Shown: piece by piece, positions 8,130 to 15,751 of the stretch
Layout of the letters: each line of letters starts with the position of its first letter
How positions within the stretch are numbered: the first letter of the stretch is position 1
From: Amycolatopsis anabasis
GTDB lineage: Bacteria > Actinomycetota > Actinomycetes > Mycobacteriales > Pseudonocardiaceae
Length of the DNA stretch: 58,614 bases
Reading direction: 5' to 3'
Assembly (NCBI RefSeq): GCF_009765355.1
Contig: NZ_VTHK01000053.1
Span: 1-58,614 of the forward strand
Made by a program: the position numbers and the translations under genes
Notes under the pieces: generated by a model
What the model was told of the DNA's origin: nothing
Databases searched by the model: none
The model's input: only the letters and a program-made list of their open reading frames with translations

Positions 8130-8323
8130 CCCTCCTTGCGGGCGAACGGGAGCCGATCGCCCACCTTCTCGCCGATCTTGGCCCGGGCGATGCCGGCGGC
8201 GCCCTGGACCGCCGGGTGGTCGGCGACCTTGCGGTAGGTGCGCACGATCTGCTCGTAGCGCCCCCGCCCGGCCTTCGCGCCAAGCACGTAGCCCACGGCC
8301 GCGCCAAGCAGAAAAGTCTTCAT
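8126..8323 (-). CDS. Small YtxH-like protein
   Basis: A 65-residue protein beginning MKTFLLGAAVGYVLGAKAGRGRY, a short hydrophobic Gly/Ala segment with a GxxxG pattern followed by basic residues, and a helical amphipathic remainder. This matches the small YtxH-like membrane-associated proteins common in actinobacteria. A good AGGAGG ribosome site precedes the ATG. It overlaps the convergent methyltransferase stop by 4 bases. Function unknown, perhaps a stress-related membrane-associated protein. Confidence 0.78.
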   Translation of the reverse strand: MKTFLLGAAVGYVLGAKAGRGRYEQIVRTYRKVADHPAVQGAAGIARAKIGEKVGDRLPFARKEG

Positions 8324-8488
8324 GCTCTCGCTGCGCCTCCTCTCGGTGTTCAGCTGCTGTACACATTGTCCATCAGTCCGGAGGACCGCGCCGACGCCGG
8401 ACTGACCGGGGTGGGTGCAACCCGCCGATCGGGCATGCGTTAGAGTTCCTATCCGTCGGACAGAGCGATCCGCCCGACACCAGAGCAT

Positions 8489-8561
<73 letters not shown>

Positions 8562-8564
8562 CAA

Positions 8565-8598
8565 AGCCCCAGGTCACAGGCCTGGGGCTTTTGCTTTC
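8565..8598 (+). terminator. Rho-independent terminator after tRNA-Asn
   Basis: A GCCCCAGG (8566-8573) / CCTGGGGC (8581-8588) stem with a 7-base loop is followed by TTTTGCTTT. It starts 4 bases after the tRNA and should terminate its transcript. It also lies at the very edge of the integrated element. Confidence 0.8.
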
Positions 8599-8638
8599 AA
8601 GATCGACAAACCCCCGACCCAACAAAAACCCAACAAAT

Positions 8639-9772
8639 TCACTCGGCTTCGGCCTCCTCGCCGTGCTGGCCGCCGTCGTCGTCACGCAGGATATTTTCCA
8701 GCGCGTCCGCGGTCGCCTCGTTCGCTACACGCTTGGCCCGGTAGTGCTCCTCGACCACCTTCGTCGTGTTGCCCAGTTGGTCGGCGATCGCGGTGGTGGG
8801 CAGGTCCGCCTCGTCCAGCACGGTTGCCACCGTCTTGCGCCATACGTGCGAGGTGACCCACTCGAACCCGCACTCGTCCATCGCCTGCCGGATACGCTTG
8901 ATCACGTTCCCCGGGTCTTGCCACTCTCCGTTCCAGGAGGGGAACAGCGGACCGCCACCGGAGGCGAGTTTCCGCCGTCGCCACATGGGTACCGACCAGT
9001 CGGGCGCACGGAGCAGGAGTCCGGGTTCGCCGCCCTTGCGGCCGTCCATCCTCAGCAGGCCCACACCCGGTTCCCGCACGATGTGGTGGCCGAGCAGGAC
9101 GGTCTTCTTGGAAGGCTCGATTTCGTCGCCGTCCAGTGCGAGTAGTTCGCCGAGGCGGGACCCGGTGGCCAGCATCGCGCGGACGATGTCGGGCAGGTCC
9201 TGCCACACCTGTGCACGGCGTCCGAGGCTGCGGCCTTTCGCGTCGACGCTCCGCTTGCGGCCGTACTCCTCCAGTTTGGTCAGGAGATCGTGACGCTGTT
9301 CGAGCGTCATGGCCTTGACGTCCCTCTTCTTGCCCTTGGCGAGTCGGGATGTCGACTTCACGGGGTTGACGTCCATCGCGCCGAACCGCACGGCGAAGGC
9401 GCAGATTCCGGAGAGCACCGCCCTCAGTGATTTCGCGGTCTCGAAGCTCTTGTCCCGGCCCTTCTGGATCAGGCGGTTGCAGGCCATTGCCCTGATCTCG
9501 CGGGCCTGCAGTTCCCCCAGGTGAGGTTTGATCCAGTTGCGGACGTAGCCCTCGTACAGGCGTGGAGTTTGGGGTGACTTGCCGGCGAGCTTGTACTCTC
9601 GTTTGAGTTCTTCCAGCCAGAGGTCGCAGATTTTGGCGAAGCGTGTGTCGCTGGCGATTTCGCCGGCGATTATTTCTTTGGCGAGTTCTTGAAGTCTCTC
9701 CTTCAGTGCGTTGGTCGCTTTGGTTTTGGTGCCGCGGGTTCGCTCGACCAGCTTGGAGGAGCCGTTGCCCAT
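8639..9772 (-). CDS. Tyrosine recombinase / phage-type integrase
   Basis: The C-terminal catalytic domain shows the tyrosine-recombinase tetrad: R206 in LATGSRLGEL, H309 and R312 in TSHVWRKT, and Y344 in VEEHYRAK. Residues about 45-130 form the SAM-like core-binding domain. It should integrate and excise the element at the adjacent tRNA-Asn. The first ATG in frame is 9772, but the same frame continues upstream with family-typical residues (RPPTPVGTHGNIKA and RWIAKARIR) to about 9865 without any ATG, GTG or TTG. An in-frame TGA is at 9869-9871, so the true start is unclear or a base has been lost or gained there. Confidence 0.92.
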   Translation of the reverse strand: MGNGSSKLVERTRGTKTKATNALKERLQELAKEIIAGEIASDTRFAKICDLWLEELKREYKLAGKSPQTPRLYEGYVRNWIKPHLGELQAREIRAMACNRLIQKGRDKSFETAKSLRAVLSGICAFAVRFGAMDVNPVKSTSRLAKGKKRDVKAMTLEQRHDLLTKLEEYGRKRSVDAKGRSLGRRAQVWQDLPDIVRAMLATGSRLGELLALDGDEIEPSKKTVLLGHHIVREPGVGLLRMDGRKGGEPGLLLRAPDWSVPMWRRRKLASGGGPLFPSWNGEWQDPGNVIKRIRQAMDECGFEWVTSHVWRKTVATVLDEADLPTTAIADQLGNTTKVVEEHYRAKRVANEATADALENILRDDDGGQHGEEAEAE

Positions 9773-10032
9773 GCGGATGCGGGCTTTTGCTATCCAGCGG
9801 TTAGGGTCGAGTTGTGTGGCTTTGATGTTTCCGTGTGTTCCGACTGGGGTCGGTGGCCTTCCGATGGGTCATCACCCCCAGAGGCAGAAGGGAATAACGG
9901 CGGTGTTCTGTTGGATTCCGCATCTAGTGACTCGTGCGGTGTGGGGCGGGAAGTTCGCGGGAGGGTTTCGCGGTGAGGTGGCCGCGTGGGTTCGTGTTCA
10001 GGGATTTGACTGTCAGGCTGTTCGGGCAAAGC

Positions 10033-10320
10033 TCACTGGCGCGGTTCTCGGGTGAGGCGTGTGATATTTGCTCGGCCTGCTTGGTCAGGCGAGTCGGCTT
10101 CTTTCGGGGGGCGCGCTGTCTGCAAGTACCTCTCTAATTCGAAGTCTGGGATGAGGTAATATCGTCCAGCGGGGACAGCGCCGAGTTTCCCGTCGTGGAT
10201 GAGGCCCAGCACGGTCTCGTAGGGAATGCCGAGTTGTATGGACACTTCCTTCGGCTTCCACGCGCGCCGCGGCAGGGCATCGGCGTCACGATGGGGCTTG
10301 CTGTTGCCGCTCGTGGTCAT
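10033..10320 (-). CDS. Excisionase-like helix-turn-helix protein
   Basis: A 95-residue protein with a central MerR/Xis-type winged-helix domain: WKPKEVSIQLGIPYETVLGLIHDGKLGAVPAGRYYLIPDFELERYL is arranged as helix-turn-helix, wing and third helix (quoted here only to show its order; key residues are W25, the ETVL turn and the RYYLIP wing). It probably acts as the recombination directionality factor of the neighbouring integrase, or as a small regulator. ATG 10320 was chosen over GTG 10332 because the GTG overlaps the AGGAGG ribosome site. Confidence 0.75.
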   Translation of the reverse strand: MTTSGNSKPHRDADALPRRAWKPKEVSIQLGIPYETVLGLIHDGKLGAVPAGRYYLIPDFELERYLQTARPPKEADSPDQAGRANITRLTREPRQ

Positions 10321-10526
10321 GGGTGTCGTCACCTCCTGGAGCGCTGCGGTCAGCGCGAAACAAATGCCTTGGGACTAGGCAGATTGCGTTGGGGAGGGAC
10401 GCATTTGTGGCACGGCGCAAAGCCCGACACTCGCGCGGCGCCGGGGATTGTTGTGGCTGCAGGCGCAGGTCGCCCGGCTGGCCGCAGGGTTACCTTCGCG
10501 GCGCCGCGTTGTGTTCGACGGTGCCG

Positions 10527-11123
10527 CTAGTCATCTGACTGGTGATCGCTTGCGCTCCAAGCGATGTGGGTATTGCTTGGGCTCCTGGAATTGGCGGGAA
10601 GGTTGGGCGACCCTGCGACCGCTGCCTCGGTTCGTGGTGTGCGGATCGGTGGTGGGCCAGTTGAGTCGTTCGTTGTCGGCCTATTCGTACGGGTGTCGTG
10701 GTAGTCACGGGCATGCCGTCCTGTCGTTGGACAAGCGAAGGCTTCGCTGAATTCCACCTGTCTGGATTTCGGGGCGGGCGTGGACGGGAGCCCCGTAGCG
10801 GACCCGCGCCGCGGGTTTGTCAAGCCCGCCTCCTCGTGTCGCGACCGGACTGGTGGTGTTGCGGGCTTGACAAACCCGGCGGGTCCGCTGTGCTGGGCCC
10901 GGCCACGCCCGCCCGGAATCCAGTGGGCCCGGAGTTCTAGGCGTGTTGTACCGACCGGTTGGCCACCGTTCGCGGTCCATACCGGATATGGTTGCCGATC
11001 TTGATCCAGGGTGTGGGCCTGCTCGTCGCTGCGCCATTTCGTCAGGGTCTTTTCGGGTAGCTTAAGGAAGGCTGACAGGTCCTCGGGGATCCATAACGGC
11101 TCTGGTGGGTGGTGCCTCGTCAT
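10527..11123 (-). CDS. Short HTH (Xis-like) protein gene disrupted by a long hairpin element
   Basis: The first about 65 codons look genuine: MTRHHPPEPLWIPEDL and the helix-turn-helix LSAFLKLPEKTLTKWRSDEQ, the beginning of an Xis/HTH_17-type protein. After about residue 66 the frame runs through a 162-base inverted-repeat element (10762-10923) and then low-complexity sequence to a stop at 10527, so the C-terminal 130 residues are probably not native. It lies downstream of the operator half-site at 11548-11564, which points leftward toward it. I cannot tell whether a functional short protein is still made. Confidence 0.4.
   Translation of the reverse strand: MTRHHPPEPLWIPEDLSAFLKLPEKTLTKWRSDEQAHTLDQDRQPYPVWTANGGQPVGTTRLELRAHWIPGGRGRAQHSGPAGFVKPATPPVRSRHEEAGLTNPRRGSATGLPSTPAPKSRQVEFSEAFACPTTGRHARDYHDTRTNRPTTNDSTGPPPIRTPRTEAAVAGSPNLPANSRSPSNTHIAWSASDHQSDD
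10762..10923. repeat. 162-base near-perfect hairpin element (MITE-like)
   Basis: The left arm (10762-10829) and right arm (10861-10923) are inverted copies over about 65 bases with few mismatches. Both ends read CTGGATT inward, and the inner 17 bases (GGGTTTGTCAAGCCCGC and its complement) are perfect. The loop is about 31 bases. There is no coding capacity for a transposase. I could not define a target-site duplication. The element lies within the HTH reading frame at 10527-11123. It could instead be a strong transcription barrier. Confidence 0.7.
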
Positions 11124-11547
11124 GATCGCTAGCTCCAGAAGATCGTTGATGTTCAGAGCTTTGTGCGCCGGAGGTTCTGCCAGATCTGCTGCAGGTTCAT
11201 AGCGCTGCGTTGTTCGGCACGAGCGGCAGCGCCCGTGCCGAAACACTGCGTGGCCGGGAATGCCGGGATCATGCGTGCGCTTGGTGAGTAGCGTTGCGAA
11301 AGATGCGGGGAGGTGTGCAACTCTCAGCGACAGGCGTGCGGATCGAACTGGTAGAACGTGGCCGGGGTCATATACCTACATCACCCTCCGCGCATCATCG
11401 ACCCCTTGTCGTAAATTGACTGCTTACTGCGGGAAGCGCGCCGACTCTGCCGGGATGCCCGGCCCGTCTGCCCCGGCAGCGCGCCCGCCTCGGTACGGTC
11501 ACGCAAGTGAACCCTTTACAAACCAAGATGCGCGGATACCCCCGTTT
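11124..11547. other. Intergenic region without a supported gene
   Basis: No reading frame with coding character was found on either strand. It separates the HTH gene (leader side) from the operator pair at 11497-11564. If the leftward promoter there is active, the HTH gene would have an untranslated leader of about 390 bases. Confidence 0.4.
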
Positions 11548-11564
11548 TGTCAACTAGCGTGAGT
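11497..11564 (-). promoter_or_regulatory. Operator-promoter pair, locus 1 (one strong, one weak half-site)
   Basis: Read leftward, ACTCACGCTAGTTGACA (11564-11548) matches the element-wide half-site ACTCACGNNNGTTGACA and contains a perfect -35 box TTGACA; a -10-like CATCTT lies 17 bases on. An inverted, degenerate partner (GTCACGCAAGTGAACC, from 11498) lies 34 bases away, the spacing seen at the stronger loci. The half-site also overlaps the 3' end of the primase-like gene. Confidence 0.5.
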
Positions 11565-12342
11565 GTCCATGGGGCGATTTGGAAGGTTCATTGCATCGCC
11601 AAACGGGGGCACGCATCCCTTGGTGGAAGGATTGCGGTGCGGAAGCGAGGACGGTCCAGTCTCCGGATGTTGCGGTCCCTGAAGCAACTCTGTCGGCAGC
11701 TGCGGTGAGAACCCGTCGGCGGCTCAGCCAGTCGATCCACGCGGCTTGGTGGGTGCGACACATCCGCCTTAGCTGAGTTCGCCTCGCCGCACGTCGGGCC
11801 CGTTGCTCGTCTGAGGTGAGCGCCTGCCACCAGGATCGCTGATGGTACAGCGAGGAGAGAACTCTCGCTATCGAGGGCGTGGAATTCATGAGGCGGTTGA
11901 TGGTGTGGAGGTTGTGGCGCTGGCAGCGCAGGCGCCAGGAGTTGCGCTCTTGGTCGTGTGTGCGGCGAAGACGGGCGAGGTCGGCAGCACCGCGCGGTGC
12001 CGGGGCGGGGGCGTACCTTCCAGTGGGGGAATTTCGTCTCTGCTGTTTGATCTCGTTCGCTAGGTCGGGTGCGGGGAGCCACGCGTCGGAGTCCGTGCTG
12101 CCACTGTCGTATTTTCGTGCTCGGCGGATGATTCCCAGCTCGAGTGCGGCGTCGCGAGCTCTGCGAATCGTTTTCGGATCGAGCAATGCGGCTTCTGCCC
12201 AGGATCGGGTGGAGATTGAACCGCCGCGGTGGGCGATGGGGGCGGCGAGGGCATGCAGGGCGGCGAACAGGCTTCTGGGTCTGACCCCGCCGGGGAGCCG
12301 ATCTCGCCCGTCGATGTGTTTACGGGCGGTCGCGAGAAGCAC
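11554..12342 (-). CDS. Replication protein, C-terminal winged-helix part (after in-frame TAG)
   Basis: From GTG 12342 the frame encodes 262 residues. A winged-helix segment (ISTRSWAEAALLDPKTIRRA, then LELGIIRRARKY) is followed by a very Arg-rich helical region. Upstream of 12342 the same frame stays open for 45 more codons, up to TAG at 12480-12478, and beyond that TAG it is the frame of the primase-like gene. Together they look like one replication protein of about 650 residues with a stop inside. It may be two proteins, a pseudogene or a readthrough product. The GTG start is only the first available one and has no clear ribosome site. Confidence 0.55.
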   Translation of the reverse strand: MLLATARKHIDGRDRLPGGVRPRSLFAALHALAAPIAHRGGSISTRSWAEAALLDPKTIRRARDAALELGIIRRARKYDSGSTDSDAWLPAPDLANEIKQQRRNSPTGRYAPAPAPRGAADLARLRRTHDQERNSWRLRCQRHNLHTINRLMNSTPSIARVLSSLYHQRSWWQALTSDEQRARRAARRTQLRRMCRTHQAAWIDWLSRRRVLTAAADRVASGTATSGDWTVLASAPQSFHQGMRAPVWRCNEPSKSPHGHSR

Positions 12343-12477
12343 CTCGCTGATCGTGGTGATCAGGCGGTTGCGGTACGCGCATGTGGATTCTGTGGGCGCA
12401 GAGCGGGAGAAATTCTCGTGGCTCCTCGTGTTGAGTCGGCGCGGTCGCTGTCGACGCGCCTCCTCCAGCGCTGGTAG

Positions 12478-13518
12478 CTACCGTGATACACGCCAGCGGT
12501 CATGGCCGAGGAAGGAGGCTTGGGGTGGCGATGCTTCGCGGAATCGGCGCCACGCTTGCTCTTCAGTCGTTCCCTGTTCGGCGGCCGCGATCGTCACGGC
12601 AGGGGACCAGATCCATCTGCGCCATGCGCGCTCGCCGATCTCGGCGGCCTTGCTACCGCGGAGGTTGGCTGCGTTCCAGGCTCGCCGGGTCGTCCACTGT
12701 GCGCGTGCGCGAGCGAGCGCGTCTCCGAACTCGCGTTCGGATCGACTGGATTGGTGGGGAGAGTGGCGGCGAGCTCGGCGACGTGGGAAGCGGTGCATGC
12801 GGCTGCTCGCCGCTTCGTGCAGGGGCGACGATGTGAATCTCGCGGCATCGTCGGGGTGGAACGTGTTGTCGAGAACCGGCGATGGCAGGCCCAGGCGGTG
12901 GGGAGCGGTGAGCAGCCTCGAGGTTGTTCGGACGGTGATGGACACGCCGTGGCGGACCGCAGCCTCTGTCGTCATGCGCCGGAATTGCTTTGTCAGCACG
13001 GGCGGGATGGCGGCGATGAGATGCCGATGGCCGGTCCTGCCTGATGCCCGCAACAGTCGTGGAAGGCCATACCCGTCGCACCAAGCGAGGAGGGAGTCAC
13101 TGGCGGCGCGGCCGGCCTCAGGTTCGATCCTGGGAGGGAGATCGATGTCCACTCCGGAAACGCCGACGGTGAGTGTGCCCGCGACCGTGGTGGCGTCAGG
13201 CCAGTCGGCCATCGCTCGTTGTACGTCGGACAGCGTGCTGGCCGTGCCCACCGGTGAGTTGTCGGCCGCAATGAGGACGAATGGCCGGCGGAACAAGACG
13301 GAGTCCAACTCGGTGTGAAGCGCACAGGCGGCGGGTTGGCCACGAGGGGCGGCGTGTGTTGCCGCTTCATCAGAGCGTGCGCTACCCTGAGAACAGCTTG
13401 TCACAGCGTTTCCCAATGTTTCGCAGCGTTTCGGGACGCCCGGATGTGAGCTTCGGCCAGCGCGGTGGAACGGCAGTCGGCGATCTTGGCAGAGACTCGC
13501 TGACAGTTGAGTGTGCAA
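12478..13518 (-). CDS. Primase-polymerase-like replication protein (N-terminal part)
   Basis: The coding signal is clear from about 13310 (LFRRPFVLIAADN) down to the TAG at 12480. The core has GVDIDLPP, a D-x-D pair, and RTGHRHLIAAIP, resembling the active-site strands of archaeo-eukaryotic-type primases used by actinobacterial plasmids and ICEs. This suggests autonomous replication of the excised element. The frame begins at TTG 13518, but the first 65 residues look non-coding; a TTG near 13303 (in ELDSVLF) is a better start. The assignment rests on motif shape, so it could be another Rep type. Confidence 0.5.
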   Translation of the reverse strand: MHTQLSASLCQDRRLPFHRAGRSSHPGVPKRCETLGNAVTSCSQGSARSDEAATHAAPRGQPAACALHTELDSVLFRRPFVLIAADNSPVGTASTLSDVQRAMADWPDATTVAGTLTVGVSGVDIDLPPRIEPEAGRAASDSLLAWCDGYGLPRLLRASGRTGHRHLIAAIPPVLTKQFRRMTTEAAVRHGVSITVRTTSRLLTAPHRLGLPSPVLDNTFHPDDAARFTSSPLHEAASSRMHRFPRRRARRHSPHQSSRSEREFGDALARARAQWTTRRAWNAANLRGSKAAEIGERAWRRWIWSPAVTIAAAEQGTTEEQAWRRFREASPPQASFLGHDRWRVSR

Positions 13519-13546
13519 GGCCCGCGCCCGCGATGGCGCGGGCCTT
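13517..13546. terminator. Perfect 12-base-pair hairpin
   Basis: AAGGCCCGCGCC (13517-13528) and GGCGCGGGCCTT (13535-13546) form a perfect stem with a 6-base loop. No T-run follows on either side. It sits upstream of the leftward replication gene and downstream of the leftward block starting at 17165, so it probably separates the two transcripts. Confidence 0.55.
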
Positions 13547-13776
13547 GTTACCGCGTACCGGGAATCCCTATGCGGATTATGGAGAATGGTTAGGTCACAG
13601 ACTCTCCTTTGGGGACGGTCGACACGGGGCTGTGCCGTCGGACGTGGGCTGAATCTGGTGGGGCCGCGGTGGCGTTACGACTCGGCACCTCACAGGGAAG
13701 CGCAAAATGGTGTGCTGCAGATGTCCGCGGCTTCGGGGCGTCGGGTAAGTCAGATACGCACGGATGTGCGGGCTGT

Positions 13777-14241
13777 TCAGCTCCTGTTGGCCAGAATGTC
13801 GTGGCGCTGCGCTCTCCGAAATGATCGCAGGATTGCGAATTTCGGTGACAGGCGGTGCGGGCTGAGGCCTTCGTGCGGTCGGCGGTGCCGCCCACGCTGA
13901 CGGGGCGGGGCCTGCTGGACGAACTCGCGGGCCGCCCTAGCGACGTTACGATCGGCCCGTGGCTCGCCGACGTGGCAAAGTCGCACAAATCTAGCGAGCC
14001 AGGCCTTCCTCCGTGATTCACCACGGGGAATGCGGTGTTGTGCGCGTCCTCGGCGCCGAGGCGGGCAGCAGTCACCTGCGCGCGTGTGACTGGTGGCCGA
14101 GCGGCGGTTGGCCGCGTGTCGGGCCTGACGGCGTCGCACGAAGGTTTCAGATGCCTTGGCTGGAGCTATGGCCAGGATGAGCCCTAGGGTGATTGCGGCC
14201 GCGAACACCACAGGCAGGATCAGTCTGGTGGGATGTTGCAT
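13777..14241 (-). CDS. Putative small exported or membrane-anchored protein
   Basis: From ATG 14241 (AAGGA ribosome site 5 bases upstream) the product begins with a basic N-terminus and a hydrophobic stretch (LILPVVFAAAITLGLILAIAP) with a plausible signal-peptidase site near AKA-SE. The remaining about 120 residues are Arg/His-rich with little order, and their codon use is weak, so the true product may be shorter. It overlaps the end of the preceding leftward frame. Function unknown. Confidence 0.4.
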   Translation of the reverse strand: MQHPTRLILPVVFAAAITLGLILAIAPAKASETFVRRRQARHAANRRSATSHTRAGDCCPPRRRGRAQHRIPRGESRRKAWLARFVRLCHVGEPRADRNVARAAREFVQQAPPRQRGRHRRPHEGLSPHRLSPKFAILRSFRRAQRHDILANRS

Positions 14242-14527
14242 GGCGTGTCCTTGAATGCCTAGTTGGGGTGCTGGTCGGCAGAGATCCGTTGGTAAGGGCC
14301 GGGCGGGTCATGGGAATCCGTTGCCACCACCGGGGTTTCGTCGGTGGGATGTGGAATGGTTCGTTGCGGTCGCATCGCTGGAGGACGACGGTCGTGCCCG
14401 GCGTGGTGGGAGTTACCCAGGGTTCCTCGGTCGGCAGTATTGGACGATATGGCAGGCCCGGCTCGGACGCGCCATCGCCGCGGGCACGGGGACGTGAGTA
14501 CTTTGATAGATCCCGGAGTATCACCAT
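14147..14527 (-). CDS. Hypothetical proline-rich protein
   Basis: A 126-residue frame from ATG 14527 preceded by AAGGA. The first about 80 residues (MVILRDLSKYSRPRARGDG, later EEPWVTPTTPGTTVVLQRC) have plausible codon use. The C-terminal 30 residues overlap the signal-peptide gene at 14241 and may not be native. There are no recognised domains. It lies in the leftward gene series that starts at 17165. Confidence 0.33.
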   Translation of the reverse strand: MVILRDLSKYSRPRARGDGASEPGLPYRPILPTEEPWVTPTTPGTTVVLQRCDRNEPFHIPPTKPRWWQRIPMTRPALTNGSLPTSTPTRHSRTRHATSHQTDPACGVRGRNHPRAHPGHSSSQGI

Positions 14528-14734
14528 GCGTGACTGTTCCTTGGTGAGCTCGTGATGCGAGCGTGGCGGGGGATCCGTGAAGTCGGCACGAGCGAGGTAT
14601 GGCCCATGGGGGCGAGGCGAGTTTGGGGTTTCCAGCTGGGAGGGGTATCTTGGACAGCGATGCCGCCGGTCTGCGGACACGGTTGGAAGTGAGCCCGGAT
14701 GCGCCCGCGTTGTCGTGGGACTCCGGGTTTCGCG

Positions 14735-15469
14735 TTATCTGAGGCCATCTTGTGCCCCGGTGACCTCGATGTAGTGCGATGCGGACAGTGTCGCCCACGG
14801 AGCGGCCTCCTGGTGGTATCGGGCGGAGAACCACGCGCCCACCACGAAGTCGGGTATCCACAGCAGTGGGTCGGTTTGTTTGCGGGCGTGGTTCACGCGT
14901 AGATCCGCGGTGATGTGGCGGGAGCGGCGCAACCTGTCTCGGACGCGCCGGTCGTGTTTGTCGGAGCCGGCGCGGGATTCGATGACGACGTTGCTGACCT
15001 GCTCGACGTATTGGAGCCGGGGCAACATCTGGGTAAGCAGGTGTGCGCGGGCGCGCTCCTGATGCTGGTCGGTGGTGGCCTCGGTGAGTATGACGGCACC
15101 GTCGAGGGCAAGGTTGGCGACGGCTTCGGCGATCTGACATCGGCGTTCCGGGGTTTCGTCGTAGTGGTGCAGGAAGGTACGTCCGGGCAGGCGAAGCTCG
15201 TGTAGTGCGCTGACGATTCGCGCGTGTTCGCTGGTGGAGGTCAGGACGGCGGCGAGACCGTAGACCCTGAATCCGGCGGACAGTCGTACCGCGGACTCGT
15301 CGATATGCGCGGCGAGGACAGCGAGTCCGTCGCTGGGCTGTACCGGCACGTTCGGTGATTTGGCCCGCTGCGGGTGTCTCTCGGAGGCTTCGGCGTGATC
15401 GGGGTGCTGAGACCGGGTAGCGCAGGTCGGTTGTTGCGCCGGGCCCGCGCCACCCGGTTGTTGGATCAC
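14735..15469 (-). CDS. Hypothetical protein, DUF3800/RNase H-like character
   Basis: A 244-residue protein. The region after residue 50 is well formed: LAAHIDESAVRLSAGFRVY, HHYDETPERR, and later RAGSDKHDRRVRDRLRRSR and DPLLWIPDFVVGAWF. An early acidic ID-E, a central basic stretch and a late D (PDFVVGA) recall DUF3800-type putative nucleases with an RNase H fold, but this is weak. GTG 15469 overlaps the TGA of the gene before it (GTGA), so translation is coupled. The first 45 residues are low-complexity. Function unproven. Confidence 0.6.
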   Translation of the reverse strand: MIQQPGGAGPAQQPTCATRSQHPDHAEASERHPQRAKSPNVPVQPSDGLAVLAAHIDESAVRLSAGFRVYGLAAVLTSTSEHARIVSALHELRLPGRTFLHHYDETPERRCQIAEAVANLALDGAVILTEATTDQHQERARAHLLTQMLPRLQYVEQVSNVVIESRAGSDKHDRRVRDRLRRSRHITADLRVNHARKQTDPLLWIPDFVVGAWFSARYHQEAAPWATLSASHYIEVTGAQDGLR

Positions 15470-15708
15470 GAAATCCGGGTCCCATCTGGCGTAATGCCCA
15501 GTTCCCGGTTGTCCGGAGCGATGCCCAGTTCCCGGTTCGCGGGCGTGACGTCCAGCTCGCGGTTCGCGGGAACGGAGTGGATCCGGGTGCCGTCAGGCTG
15601 AGCTGCCGCGAGCGCGGTGGCGCCGGTGGCCAGCGTTCCGCCGATGGCGAGCGCGCCGAATGTCAGGAGCGCGACGGCCGCTTTGGCCCGGAATGCGGTA
15701 TGTCTCAT
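15466..15708 (-). CDS. Small secreted protein with tandem NREL repeats
   Basis: An 80-residue protein with a clear signal peptide (FRAKAAVALLTFGALAIGG, cleavage near ALA-AAQ) and a mature part of about 40 residues built from repeats of the form P-x-N-R-E-L-x-x-x. Three copies are NRELDVTPA, NRELGIAPD and NRELGITPD. The repeats are also near-identical in DNA. A strong ribosome site (GGAGGAACACC) precedes ATG 15708. It is coupled to the downstream gene by a GTGA overlap. Function unknown; a short exported repeat peptide next to a KAS III-like gene is unusual. Confidence 0.68.
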   Translation of the reverse strand: MRHTAFRAKAAVALLTFGALAIGGTLATGATALAAAQPDGTRIHSVPANRELDVTPANRELGIAPDNRELGITPDGTRIS

Positions 15709-15751
15709 TGGTGTTCCTCCCCGAAACATCGTGTGGTCGTTGGTTTGGGTG

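Noticed and set aside
9355..9375. Operator-like CACGGGGTTGACG inside the integrase gene
   Set aside because: The gap between the two parts is one base short, it is coding sequence, and there is no inverted partner 34-35 bases away.
14259..15485. 408-codon Arg/Pro-rich leftward frame
   Set aside because: It overlaps the better 14735-15469 gene in another frame and its composition is that of a shifted reading frame.
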